A stretch of 32,373 bases of DNA, from positions 1 to 32,373 of the forward strand of contig CAADYN010000085.1 in the NCBI GenBank assembly GCA_900753285.1, read 5' to 3'. The stretch is from Clostridia bacterium (GTDB lineage: Bacteria; Bacillota; Clostridia; Oscillospirales; CAG-272). Shown piece by piece: positions 8,203 through 15,998 of this stretch (its first letter is position 1; the number at the start of each line of letters is the position of its first letter). A program made the translations under genes and the position numbers. A model generated the notes under the pieces. The model ran no database searches. It was not told the origin of the DNA and saw only the letters and a list, made by a program, of their open reading frames with translations.

Positions 8203-10602
8203 ATGAGATACGATTTTGGCAAAATTGAAAAGAAATGGCAGGACAGATGGGACGAAGCCGGAATTTTCAAAGCAACCGACGACTATTCCAAGCCGAAGTT
8301 CTACGGACTGGTAGAGTTCCCATATCCGAGCGGAGCGGGAATGCACGTCGGACACATCAAGGCATATTCCGGACTTGAAGTAATATCCCGCAAGAGAAGA
8401 ATGGAAGGCTACAATGTGCTTTTCCCGATAGGATTTGACGCGTTCGGACTTCCCACCGAGAACTACGCTATAAAGACAAACACTCACCCGAGAATCGTTA
8501 CCGATAAGAACATCCATAAGTTCACCTCTCAGCTCAAGAGAGTAGGCTTCTCCTTTGACTGGTCGAGAGTTGTCGACACCACCGAAGAGGATTACTATAA
8601 GTGGACGCAGTGGATATTCCTTAAAATGTTCGACGCGGGTCTTGTGTTCCGTTCAAAGGCTCTTGTTAACTACTGCCCGCATTGCAAGGTTGTTTTGTCA
8701 AATGAGGATTCTCAGGGCGGCAAGTGCGACGTGTGCCACAGCGACATCATCCAGAAGTCAAAGGACGTTTGGTACCTCAGAATCACCGAATACGCCGATA
8801 AGCTCCTTGAAGGACTCAAAGACGTCGACTACCTCCCGAATATCAAGCTCCAGCAGGAAAACTGGATAGGTCGTTCCGAGGGTGCGTTCGTTAATTTCGC
8901 GCTCACAAACTGCGACGAAAAGCTCAGAATCTACACCACAAGATGCGATACAATGTTCGGCGCGACATTTATGGTAATAGCTCCCGAGCATCCGATAATC
9001 GAAAAATACCGCGACAGAATCAATAACATCGCCGAGCTTGACGCATACAAGGACGAGTGCGCAAAGAAAACCGAATTCGAGAGAACTCAGCTCACCAAGG
9101 ATAAAACCGGCGTGAGAATTGACGGTATCGCCGCCATAAACCCCGTAAACGGCAAGGAAATTCCGATATACATCTCGGACTATGTCATGATGGGCTACGG
9201 TACAGGCGCGATTATGGCAGTTCCCGCTCACGACGACAGAGACTACGAATTCGCGAAGAAGTTCGGCATTGACATAATCGAAGTCATAAAAGGCGGAGAC
9301 ATTTCAAAGGAAGCATATACCGGCGACGGTCCTATGGTGAACTCCGGCTTCCTTGACGGTATCGCGACAAAGAAAGAAGCCATCGCGAAGATGCTCGAAT
9401 TCCTCACAGAGAGGGGAATCGGCGAAAAGGGAATCCAGTACAAGATGAAGGACTGGGCGTTCAACCGTCAGAGATACTGGGGCGAGCCTATTCCGATAGT
9501 TCATTGTCCTCACTGCGGCATGGTTGGAGTTCCGTATGACCAGCTCCCGCTGAAGCTTCCCGATGTAGAAAACTTTGAACCCGGTGAAGGCGGAGAAAGC
9601 CCCCTCGCCAAGATAGATTCGTTCGTCAACTGCAAATGCCCGAAGTGCGGAGGAGACGCAAAGCGTGAAACCGATACTATGCCTCAGTGGGCAGGATCAT
9701 CATGGTATTTCATCCGTTACTGCGATCCGCACAACGACAAGGCTCTCGCGTCCGATGAAGCTATGAAGTACTGGCTCCCCGTAGACTGGTACAACGGAGG
9801 CATGGAGCATGTTACCCGCCACCTTATCTATTCCAGATTCTGGTATCGCTTCCTTTATGATATAGGCGTAGCTCCCACAAAAGAGCCTTACGCAAAACGT
9901 ACTGCACAGGGTCTTATCCTCGGTCCCGACGGCGAAAAAATGAGTAAATCCAAAGGAAATGTCGTTGACCCGAACGATGTTGTCGACGAATACGGCGCGG
10001 ATGTTTTGAGAGTATACATCCTCTTCATGGGAGATTACTCATCCTCCGCTCCGTGGAATGAAAACAGTGTAAAGGGATGCAAGAGATTCCTCGACAGAGT
10101 GGCTGCTCTTACAGATATGATATCAGGTGAGAAGTCCGATAAGCTTGAGGTTTCGTTCCATAAGACGATAAAGAAAGTCACCTCCGATATCGAGGACATG
10201 AAGTTCAATACCGCAATCGCCGCAATGATGTCGCTCCTGAACGATATCTACGACAACGGTTCGCTCACAAAGGAACAGCTCGTAGACTTCATTTCGATCC
10301 TCTGTCCGTTCGCTCCCCATATCTGCGAGGAAATGTGGGAAACCATCGGCGGAAAAGGCTTCCTTTCAACTCATGAGTGGCCTAAGTTCGACGAAGAAAA
10401 GACAAAGGACAACGAAATCGAGATAGCAGTTCAGATCTGCGGTAAGCTCAAGGGAACGATAACCATCACTCCCGACACCACAAAGGAAGAAGCCCTCGCT
10501 CTCGCACTTTCGGATGAGAAGATAAAGTCGCTCCTTGACGGCAAGACAGTAGTAAAAGAAATCTATATCCCCGGAAAAATAGTCAACATCGTGGCGAAGT
10601 AA
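8203..10602 (+). CDS. leuS: Leucyl-tRNA synthetase
   Basis: Class Ia synthetase charging tRNA-Leu. In the 799-residue protein the HIGH motif is HVGH at residues 48-51 (after PYPSGAGM), and KMSKS is at 579-583. Two zinc-ribbon-like cysteine clusters are visible: CPHC...CDVC near residue 156, and CPHCG...CKCPKCGG near 435-485. A CP1 editing domain lies between (GYGTGAIMAVPAHDDRD is its conserved core). The C-terminal tail VVKEIYIPGKIVNIV is the usual ending. AAGGAAG before the ATG serves as ribosome binding site. No T-box is seen upstream, in line with its position inside a long operon. Confidence 0.98.
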   Translation: MRYDFGKIEKKWQDRWDEAGIFKATDDYSKPKFYGLVEFPYPSGAGMHVGHIKAYSGLEVISRKRRMEGYNVLFPIGFDAFGLPTENYAIKTNTHPRIVTDKNIHKFTSQLKRVGFSFDWSRVVDTTEEDYYKWTQWIFLKMFDAGLVFRSKALVNYCPHCKVVLSNEDSQGGKCDVCHSDIIQKSKDVWYLRITEYADKLLEGLKDVDYLPNIKLQQENWIGRSEGAFVNFALTNCDEKLRIYTTRCDTMFGATFMVIAPEHPIIEKYRDRINNIAELDAYKDECAKKTEFERTQLTKDKTGVRIDGIAAINPVNGKEIPIYISDYVMMGYGTGAIMAVPAHDDRDYEFAKKFGIDIIEVIKGGDISKEAYTGDGPMVNSGFLDGIATKKEAIAKMLEFLTERGIGEKGIQYKMKDWAFNRQRYWGEPIPIVHCPHCGMVGVPYDQLPLKLPDVENFEPGEGGESPLAKIDSFVNCKCPKCGGDAKRETDTMPQWAGSSWYFIRYCDPHNDKALASDEAMKYWLPVDWYNGGMEHVTRHLIYSRFWYRFLYDIGVAPTKEPYAKRTAQGLILGPDGEKMSKSKGNVVDPNDVVDEYGADVLRVYILFMGDYSSSAPWNENSVKGCKRFLDRVAALTDMISGEKSDKLEVSFHKTIKKVTSDIEDMKFNTAIAAMMSLLNDIYDNGSLTKEQLVDFISILCPFAPHICEEMWETIGGKGFLSTHEWPKFDEEKTKDNEIEIAVQICGKLKGTITITPDTTKEEALALALSDEKIKSLLDGKTVVKEIYIPGKIVNIVAK

Positions 10603-10605
10603 TAT

Positions 10606-10626
10606 ATTCAGAATATCCTCAGAAAA
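10606..10626 (-). repeat. Dispersed intergenic repeat, copy 2 (left arm only, inverted)
   Basis: ATTCAGAATATCCTCAGAAAA closely matches the inverted left arm of copy 5 (ATTCAGAGTATCCTTAGAAA) at about 13945-13964. The partner arm is absent. It lies four bases after the leuS stop. Confidence 0.6.
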
Positions 10627-10660
10627 TTTTGTCGTAATAAAAATAATTTGTGATTTTGTC

Positions 10661-10689
10661 TTGACAACGGAGATTAAATACTGTATAAT
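10661..10689 (+). promoter_or_regulatory. Sigma-A promoter of rpsU
   Basis: TTGACA at 10661-10666, a 17-bp spacer and TATAAT at 10684-10689: a perfect consensus promoter. Transcription would begin near 10696, immediately before the leader hairpin. Confidence 0.92.
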
Positions 10690-10696
10690 AGTAGAG

Positions 10697-10718
10697 GGTA
10701 AAATATAAATTATTTACC
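10697..10718 (+). promoter_or_regulatory. Hairpin at the 5' end of the rpsU leader
   Basis: GGTAAAATA pairs with TATTTACC (one bulged A, five-base loop), and two further pairs extend the base. It falls at the predicted transcript start. It could stabilise the message or be a binding site for autoregulation; neither is shown by sequence alone. Confidence 0.5.
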
Positions 10719-10751
10719 TTTGCCGAAAGCGAAGGGAGGGAATAGAGAAAG

Positions 10752-10928
10752 ATGGCAGAAATCAGAGTTAAAGAGAATGAATCGCTTGACAGTGCTCTTC
10801 GTCGTTTCAAGAGACAGTGCCAGCGTTCAGGAATCCAGGCCGAGCTTCGCAAGAGAGAATGCTACGAGAAGCCCAGCGTAAAGAGAAAGAAGAAGTCCGA
10901 AGCTGCAAGAAAGCGTAAGTACAAGTAA
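10752..10928 (+). CDS. rpsU: 30S ribosomal protein S21 (bS21)
   Basis: A 58-residue, very basic protein starting MAEIRVKENESLDSALRRFK and ending SEAARKRKYK; this is bS21, a small-subunit protein involved in initiation. The middle (RKRECYEKPSVKRKKK) is typical of Firmicutes. A GGAGGG at 10735-10740 lies 11 nt before the ATG. The gene has its own consensus promoter and terminator, so it is a single-gene unit, suited to high expression. Confidence 0.97.
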   Translation: MAEIRVKENESLDSALRRFKRQCQRSGIQAELRKRECYEKPSVKRKKKSEAARKRKYK

Positions 10929-10954
10929 TTCTTTCCTTGAACTATACAGATTAA

Positions 10955-10985
10955 GGGTCAGTCGCAAAAACGATTGGCTCTTTTT
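10955..10985 (+). terminator. Intrinsic terminator of rpsU
   Basis: GGGTCAGTCG pairs with CGATTGGCTC (some G-U pairs) around the loop CAAAAA, followed by TTTTTG. It ends the rpsU transcript before the next promoter at 11009. Confidence 0.88.
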
Positions 10986-11008
10986 GTCATGTTTTTACTA
11001 AAACCGTA

Positions 11009-11037
11009 TTGACAAGCGGGGAAATTATTGTTATAAT
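11009..11037 (+). promoter_or_regulatory. Sigma-A promoter of the Gfo/Idh/MocA gene
   Basis: TTGACA at 11009-11014, a 17-bp spacer and TATAAT at 11032-11037: perfect consensus. The start near 11044 would put repeat copy 3 at the very 5' end of the mRNA. Confidence 0.92.
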
Positions 11038-11048
11038 AACGGCAGAAT

Positions 11049-11090
11049 AAGGAAACTCTGAATAATAACCTAAAATCAGAGGCTCCCTAA
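11049..11090 (+). repeat. Dispersed intergenic repeat, copy 3 (full length)
   Basis: Left arm AAGGAAACTCTGA, middle ATAATAACCTAAA, right arm ATCAGAGGCTCCCTAA. The arms are imperfect inverted repeats built on CTCTGA/TCAGAG. It lies in the 5' leader of the oxidoreductase gene. Confidence 0.85.
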
Positions 11091-11127
11091 ATGTGCGTTT
11101 AAAAATACATATATAAGGAGAACAAAC

Positions 11128-12129
11128 ATGGCAAAAATCAAAGCGGCTTTCATCGGATGCGGCGGACGTAACGGCGTGCATCTCGATAAGTGCATGGAAA
11201 TGGGCGACGTTGAATTTGTCGGCTTCTGCGATGTAGTAGAAGAAAAGGCATATTCCTACGCTGCAAGAACAAAGACAGATCCCGAAGGAAAGATTTTCAG
11301 AAACTATAAGGATCTTCTCGCAAACACAAATCCCGAAGTTATCTTCATCGCAGTTCCTCCGCATCAGCACGGCGAAATCGAACCCGCTGTAATCGAGAGA
11401 GGCATCCCGTTCCTCGTAGAAAAGCCTATCGCGCTTGATATGAAGACGGCTGAATCCATCGGCGAAATGATAAAGAAAAAGGACCTCATCACGGCTACCG
11501 GCTTCCAGGACAGATACCAGAACCTCACCCAGATAATGAAGGACTACATCAAGGATAAAGAAGTAGGTCTTGTTTCCGGCGCATGGTTCGGCGGCATCCC
11601 CGGTGTTGAATGGTGGAGACGTATGGAAACCTCAGGCGGTCAGGTTGTTGAACAGAATATCCACATCTTCGACCAGGCTCGTTTCCTCTTCGGCGAACCC
11701 CTCTATGTAAACTGCGCAGGCGCAAGAGGTATCGTTGACGGCGACGCTTACGGTGTTCCCGGATACAATGTACACGACTACTCCTCCGCTGTTATCAAGT
11801 TCAAGAGCGGCGTTGTTGCCAACATCTTCACAGGATGCTACGTTCAGGCAGGCGGCGGAATGCAGAGCGGTATGAATATCTACTGCAAGGACGCTACACT
11901 TGAATATGCTCTCCGCAGTTGGCTCAAGATTCGCGACATAAACGGCGAAAAGTTCTATGAGAGAGGCGAAGAACAGACCGGTATCATGGACAGAATCTTC
12001 ATCAACGCAGTTCGTACAGGCGACAGATCACAGATTCTTGCCGACTACGACAACGCTATAAAGTCTCTCAGACTCTGCCTCGCTTGCAACGAATCCATCG
12101 AAACAGGCAAGACAATATTCCTCGCGTAA
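11128..12129 (+). CDS. Gfo/Idh/MocA family NAD(P)-dependent oxidoreductase
   Basis: A 333-residue dehydrogenase of the glucose-fructose oxidoreductase/inositol dehydrogenase family, which act mostly on sugars, polyols and amino sugars. The N-terminal Rossmann fold shows AAFIGCGGRNGVHL. VIFIAVPPHQHGE and FLVEKPIALD supply the conserved EKP motif (catalytic Lys), and the C-terminal domain includes GGQVVEQNIHIFDQARFLFG with the usual His-Asp elements. AAGGAG at 11115-11120 is 7 nt before the ATG. It has its own promoter and terminator, so neighbours do not reveal its substrate. The codons look regular and CTC/TTC-rich, as in leuS and the aminopeptidase, suggesting good expression. Confidence 0.9.
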   Translation: MAKIKAAFIGCGGRNGVHLDKCMEMGDVEFVGFCDVVEEKAYSYAARTKTDPEGKIFRNYKDLLANTNPEVIFIAVPPHQHGEIEPAVIERGIPFLVEKPIALDMKTAESIGEMIKKKDLITATGFQDRYQNLTQIMKDYIKDKEVGLVSGAWFGGIPGVEWWRRMETSGGQVVEQNIHIFDQARFLFGEPLYVNCAGARGIVDGDAYGVPGYNVHDYSSAVIKFKSGVVANIFTGCYVQAGGGMQSGMNIYCKDATLEYALRSWLKIRDINGEKFYERGEEQTGIMDRIFINAVRTGDRSQILADYDNAIKSLRLCLACNESIETGKTIFLA

Positions 12130-12140
12130 TAAGGATACAC

Positions 12141-12182
12141 GACCCGATTTGCGGAAATTCCCGTGAGTCGGGTTCTTTTTTT
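12141..12182 (+). terminator. Intrinsic terminator after the oxidoreductase gene
   Basis: ACCCGA (12142-12147) pairs with TCGGGT (12168-12173), with a small inner CGG/CCG stem, followed by TCTTTTTTTTC-like tract. It separates this gene from the lipid kinase. Confidence 0.88.
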
Positions 12183-12183
12183 C

Positions 12184-12207
12184 TGTAAAATTAAAAAAAG
12201 TTTTACA
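12184..12207. promoter_or_regulatory. Inverted repeat overlapping the -35 of the lipid kinase promoter
   Basis: TGTAAAA (12184-12190) and TTTTACA (12201-12207) are perfect inverted repeats separated by ten bases. The right half contains the -35 hexamer TTTACA, the usual place for a repressor operator. AT-richness makes chance matches more likely. Confidence 0.4.
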
Positions 12208-12230
12208 AGGACGTAACGCGGGTATATAAT
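12202..12230 (+). promoter_or_regulatory. Sigma-A promoter of the lipid kinase gene
   Basis: TTTACA at 12202-12207, 17-bp spacer, TATAAT at 12225-12230. One base from consensus in the -35. Confidence 0.82.
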
Positions 12231-12280
12231 ATAGAAGATAAAATTAAAAATAGACTTGTGTGTTTCGGAGGACGATGCGC

Positions 12281-13162
12281 ATGAAAAAACTGCTTCTTAT
12301 AATAAATCCCGTTACCGCGAGAGCAACCGTAACTCCGCATCTCATTGATGTAATAGATACGTTCGAAAAAGGCGGCTATGCGGTCGATGTCCATATAACC
12401 AAAAAGAAAAACGATGCCTGTGAGCTTATAACGGCTGTCGGCGGCGAATATGATACTGTCGTTTGCGCAGGCGGAGACGGAACGCTGAACGAAACCGTAA
12501 CCGGAGTAATGCGGCTCGAGAAAAAGCCTTGCGTCGGATACATTCCCGCAGGTACGACTAACGATTTTGCAGGAAGCTGGGGAATACCGAAAAATCCGTT
12601 GAACGCGGCAAAGAGTATCGTATCAAGCACGCCTGCAAATACCGACGTGAGCCTGTTCTGCGGAAAGCCTTTCGTGTATGTTGCGGCGTTCGGAATGTTC
12701 ACCGAGGCTTCATACCAAACTCCGCAGCAGCTGAAGCAAAGTCTTGGCAGAACGGCGTACATCATCGAGGGAATAAAAAGTCTCGCGTCGATAAAGCCGT
12801 GGAAGGTCAGAATCGAGCATGACGAAGGTGTTGACGAGGGAGAATTTCTCTACGGAATGATATCGAACACACGCAAAGTCGGCGGCTTTGAACTTAAAAT
12901 GAAGGACAACATCAGCATTTCAGACGGACTTATGGAGCTGACGCTGATAAAAAATCCGGGAAACCACATGGATAACGCGAAAATGCTCAACGCGGTTCTG
13001 GCGCAGGATATTTCAAGCGAGTACATCACGTTCGTCCACACAAAGCACATTAAGTTTGAAACCGCGGAAGAGCTTCCGTGGACAATTGACGGAGAAAGCG
13101 GCGGAGTTGTCAAAAACGGAGAAGTTACGATAGCCGAGCACGCGATAAAGCTGTTTTTCTGA
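12281..13162 (+). CDS. Diacylglycerol kinase-like lipid kinase (DagK/YegS/BmrU family)
   Basis: The protein phosphorylates diacylglycerol or a related lipid at the membrane, recycling it into phospholipid synthesis. The catalytic domain shows LLIINPVTARATV, the nucleotide-binding CAGGDGTLNETV and the GYIPAGTTNDFAGSWGIP segment; the C-terminal WTIDGESGG is also typical. I chose the ATG at 12281 (293 residues): GGAGG at 12267-12271 is 9 nt upstream, whereas in-frame starts at 12260 and 12275 are before it or too close. Its stop lies at the edge of repeat copy 4. Substrate choice among diacylglycerol, sphingoid or undecaprenol lipids is not visible. Confidence 0.9.
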   Translation: MKKLLLIINPVTARATVTPHLIDVIDTFEKGGYAVDVHITKKKNDACELITAVGGEYDTVVCAGGDGTLNETVTGVMRLEKKPCVGYIPAGTTNDFAGSWGIPKNPLNAAKSIVSSTPANTDVSLFCGKPFVYVAAFGMFTEASYQTPQQLKQSLGRTAYIIEGIKSLASIKPWKVRIEHDEGVDEGEFLYGMISNTRKVGGFELKMKDNISISDGLMELTLIKNPGNHMDNAKMLNAVLAQDISSEYITFVHTKHIKFETAEELPWTIDGESGGVVKNGEVTIAEHAIKLFF

Positions 13163-13192
13163 GGATAATCTCTTAAATCAGAGGCTTTATAA
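13161..13192 (+). repeat. Dispersed intergenic repeat, copy 4 (shortened)
   Basis: GAGGATAATC, then TCTTAAATCAGAGGCTTTAT. Relative to the full copies about ten central bases are missing and the right end is altered. It begins within the lipid kinase stop codon. Confidence 0.7.
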
Positions 13193-13231
13193 TAAATCTT
13201 TTTGACGACCCATTCAATTGCGTAAAACATA

Positions 13232-13260
13232 TTGAAAAGCACGGAAAAATGTGATAAAAT
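13232..13260 (+). promoter_or_regulatory. Sigma-A promoter of coaE
   Basis: TTGAAA at 13232-13237, 17-bp spacer, TAAAAT at 13255-13260. Because it overlaps an upstream in-frame ATG (13232), it also supports the later coaE start. Confidence 0.78.
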
Positions 13261-13291
13261 ATATTATATTATAGTTTTTGAAGGCAAAAAT

Positions 13292-13921
13292 ATGAAGAAA
13301 GTCATGCTCGTCGGTCTGTGCGGCGGAAGCGGAGCCGGAAAAGGTTATGTCGCCGCCAAATTTCGCGATTACGGAATCCCGTCGATTGATACGGACGCGG
13401 TGTATCGGGGGCTTACCTCGGCGGCTGATGAACCCACGGATTGCATGAAAGCTCTGCAGGATTATTTCGGAGACGAAGTGGTGTCGGGAGACAATTCACT
13501 GAACCGCGCCGCCATGCGAAATTTAGTGTTCGGAGAGAAAAATCACGCGAACCTCGATATGCTTAACAAAATCTCGCATAAGTTCATTCTCGCCGAGACT
13601 AAGAGAATCGCGGAAGAATATGCGGAAAAAGGATTTTGTATCGTACTTGTTGACGCGCCGGTTCTGTTTGAGAGCGGATTTGACAAGTTTTGCGAGAAGA
13701 ATATCTGCGTGACTGCCGACGAAGATACGAGAATCAGAAGAATAACCGAGCGCGACGGTATAAGCCCTGAAGACGCAAAACGACGGATTTTATCCCAGAC
13801 TCCCGTGAATATAGCGGAAGAGAAAGCGGACTACGTTATCATAAACAACGGTGACGACAATGCGCTTGATAGGGAGATAAAAGCCTGCACGGATGAGCTG
13901 AAAAAGCTGTATGAGAGATAG
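13292..13921 (+). CDS. coaE: Dephospho-CoA kinase
   Basis: It phosphorylates the 3'-OH of the ribose of dephospho-CoA, the last step of CoA synthesis. The 209-residue protein has the P-loop region GLCGGSGAGKGYVA (residues 8-21), IDTDAVYRGL, VLVDAPVLFESGFDK and RDGISPEDAKRRILSQ with the LID-type arginines. The P-loop has Gly after Lys17 where Ser or Thr is normal; see findings. The start is ATG 13292, 7 nt after AAGG; a longer frame from 13232 would begin inside the -35 element. Repeat copy 5 begins at the stop codon's last base. A link to the downstream lytic transglycosylase is by position only. Confidence 0.93.
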   Translation: MKKVMLVGLCGGSGAGKGYVAAKFRDYGIPSIDTDAVYRGLTSAADEPTDCMKALQDYFGDEVVSGDNSLNRAAMRNLVFGEKNHANLDMLNKISHKFILAETKRIAEEYAEKGFCIVLVDAPVLFESGFDKFCEKNICVTADEDTRIRRITERDGISPEDAKRRILSQTPVNIAEEKADYVIINNGDDNALDREIKACTDELKKLYER

Positions 13922-13964
13922 GAAGCCTCTGATTTAAGGTTATTATTCAGAGTATCCTTAGAAA
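13921..13964 (-). repeat. Dispersed intergenic repeat, copy 5 (full length, inverted)
   Basis: On the plus strand it reads GGAAGCCTCTGA, TTTAAGGTTATTAT, then TCAGAGTATCCTTAGAAA; its complement matches copies 3 and 6. It fills almost the whole coaE-transglycosylase gap and runs up to the next ribosome binding site. Confidence 0.85.
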
Positions 13965-13972
13965 GAAGCAAT

Positions 13973-14542
13973 ATGAAACTGAAAAATGCCGTTCACAGGA
14001 GCTTTGTCATAATAGTGATACTGCTTCTGTCCATCGCGGTGGGATATGTTTATTCACTTCTCGGACATAGAGCGGACTTGAACAGCCACCCGCGAGAATA
14101 TACAGAATATGTTGAAAAATACGCCGCCGAGTACGGAATTCCCGAATATATCGTGTATGCCGTGATACTTGAGGAAAGCGGATTTCAGAGCAACTGTCTG
14201 TCGGAAGACGGAAGAGTAGGGCTTATGCAGCTCTCCGACGAGGCGTTTTATAAAATTTCCGACTTGCTCGGAGAAAACAGCGAGAGTGGAATTTTGTACG
14301 ACCCCGAAACAAACGTAAAATACGGTACATATTATCTTTCGTACCTTTACACCGAGTACAGCCGATGGAAAAACGTGTTTGCGGCTTATCTTACCGGCAC
14401 AGACGAATACACTGCTTGGATAAGCGACAAAGCAAACACGGACACAAGCGGAAACCTTATTAAAATTCCGGATAAAGCCGTTAGCGACAAGATTGACAAA
14501 ATTGAGGGCAGCGCGGAGCTTTACAAGGAACTTTATTATTGA
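13973..14542 (+). CDS. Membrane-anchored lytic transglycosylase (SLT domain)
   Basis: A 189-residue enzyme that would cleave peptidoglycan between MurNAc and GlcNAc, forming anhydro-MurNAc. An N-terminal hydrophobic helix (about residues 10-30, SFVIIVILLLSIAVGYVYSL) anchors or exports it. The SLT domain shows AAEYGIPEYIVYAVILEESG, with Glu68 before Ser69 as the likely catalytic acid, then GRVGLMQL and NVKYGTYYLSYL. AAAGAAG precedes the ATG. It is short but appears to carry the whole small SLT domain. Many Clostridia have a similar gene next to coaE or polA, a recollection I cannot check here. Confidence 0.9.
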   Translation: MKLKNAVHRSFVIIVILLLSIAVGYVYSLLGHRADLNSHPREYTEYVEKYAAEYGIPEYIVYAVILEESGFQSNCLSEDGRVGLMQLSDEAFYKISDLLGENSESGILYDPETNVKYGTYYLSYLYTEYSRWKNVFAAYLTGTDEYTAWISDKANTDTSGNLIKIPDKAVSDKIDKIEGSAELYKELYY

Positions 14543-14572
14543 TAAGCCATTAAATGAAAGGAAGAAAATAAA

Positions 14573-15985
14573 ATGAGTGAAAAAACAAAAGGTCAGACAT
14601 TGAAAGACGAGCTTTTCTATAAAAAGAAGAATGTCTTCGAGGTAAAAACTCCCGAGGAGCTTGCGGCTGCTAAGGAATACGGTAAAAACTACGCCGCTTG
14701 GCTTGACAACGTTAAAACAGAGCGCGAGGCAGTTAAAAACTCCATCGTAATGCTCGAAAAAGAAGGTTACCGCGAATACAAGCTCGGCGACAAGATTTCA
14801 GTCGGCGATAAACTCTACCTCAACAACCGCGGCAAGGGTCTGTTCGCGTTCAAGGTAGGTACGGAGAGCATCGAAAACGGCATAAGAATCTGTGCGGCTC
14901 ATATCGACTCCCCCAGACTTGACTTAAAGCAGCATCCCCTCTTTGAAAACGACGGCGTAGCTTATTTCAAGACACACTACTACGGCGGTATCAGAAAGTA
15001 CCAGTGGGCGACAATTCCGCTTGCAATCCACGGCGTTGTAACAAAGGCTGACGGTACTACCGTTGACGTAAAGATCGGCGACGAAGCAGGCGACCCCGTT
15101 TTCTGCATTACCGACCTTCTTCCGCACCTCGCTAAGGATCAGAATGCCCGTACACTCGGCTCTGCTTTCACCGGCGAAGGACTTAACGTTATCCTCGGCA
15201 CATCTCCTTATATCGAAGAGGACGGCAAGGTAACTCCCGCTGACGAAAAGGTAAAGCTCAACATAATGATTATGCTCAACGAAAAGTACGGCATCACCGA
15301 ATCCGACTTTATGAGTGCAGAGCTTTGCATAGTTCCCGCACAGAATACCGTTGACGTTGGTATGGACAGATGGCTCATCGGCTCATACGGTCACGACGAC
15401 AGAGTTTGCGCATATCCCGCTCTCACAGCGCTCATCGAAACCGCGGATTCCGCACATACCTGCATGGCTGTTCTCGCCGACAAGGAAGAAACAGGAAGCG
15501 ACGGCGTTACCGGTATGCAGAACTGCCTCCTCTTCGACATCATTGACGAGCTTGCGAAGAACCTCGGCGGCAACACAAACGTCGTTCGTATGAACTCAAA
15601 GTGTCTCTCCGCTGACGTAACGGTTTGCTACGATCCGAACTATCCCGAGGTTTCCGAAAGACGCAACTCTTCGCTTCTTCACTGCGGCGTAGGTCTTTCC
15701 AAGTACACCGGTTCAGGCGGAAAGGGCGGCACAAATGATGCATCCGCTGAGCTTGTAGGCTTTGTTCGCAAGATATTTGACGAAGCAGGCGTTATCTGGC
15801 AGACAGCTGAGCTCGGTAAGGTTGACCAGGGCGGCGGCGGAACTGTTGCTAAGTATATCGCAAACCACAATATCGAAACTGTTGACATAGGCGTTCCCGT
15901 ACTTTCAATGCACGCTCCCTTCGAGCTTATCTCCAAGGCTGACCTTTACGAGGCTCATCGTGCGTTCAGCGCCTTCTGCAAATAA
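14573..15985 (+). CDS. M18 family metalloaminopeptidase
   Basis: A cytosolic, two-metal aminopeptidase of the aspartyl aminopeptidase family, releasing N-terminal residues from peptides. Metal and active-site segments in order are CAAHIDSPRLDLKQHPL, FKTHYYGGIRKYQWATIPL, GSYGHDDRVCAYPAL, ADKEETGSDGVTGMQ and the closing VLSMHAPFELISKADLYE. Length, 470 residues, is normal for the bacterial M18 group with this GGIRKYQW signature. AAAGGAAG stands before the ATG. It follows the transglycosylase by 30 bp and may share its transcript. Which N-terminal residue it prefers cannot be read from sequence. Confidence 0.94.
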   Translation: MSEKTKGQTLKDELFYKKKNVFEVKTPEELAAAKEYGKNYAAWLDNVKTEREAVKNSIVMLEKEGYREYKLGDKISVGDKLYLNNRGKGLFAFKVGTESIENGIRICAAHIDSPRLDLKQHPLFENDGVAYFKTHYYGGIRKYQWATIPLAIHGVVTKADGTTVDVKIGDEAGDPVFCITDLLPHLAKDQNARTLGSAFTGEGLNVILGTSPYIEEDGKVTPADEKVKLNIMIMLNEKYGITESDFMSAELCIVPAQNTVDVGMDRWLIGSYGHDDRVCAYPALTALIETADSAHTCMAVLADKEETGSDGVTGMQNCLLFDIIDELAKNLGGNTNVVRMNSKCLSADVTVCYDPNYPEVSERRNSSLLHCGVGLSKYTGSGGKGGTNDASAELVGFVRKIFDEAGVIWQTAELGKVDQGGGGTVAKYIANHNIETVDIGVPVLSMHAPFELISKADLYEAHRAFSAFCK

Positions 15986-15998
15986 TTTTTAAGATATC

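Noticed and set aside
12260..12280. Earlier starts of the lipid kinase (12260, 12275)
   Set aside because: GGAGG at 12267-12271 lies after the first and only 3 nt before the second; 12281 has correct spacing and the family start.
13232..13291. Upstream ATG of coaE
   Set aside because: It overlaps the -35 TTGAAA of the gene's own promoter, so it would not be transcribed.
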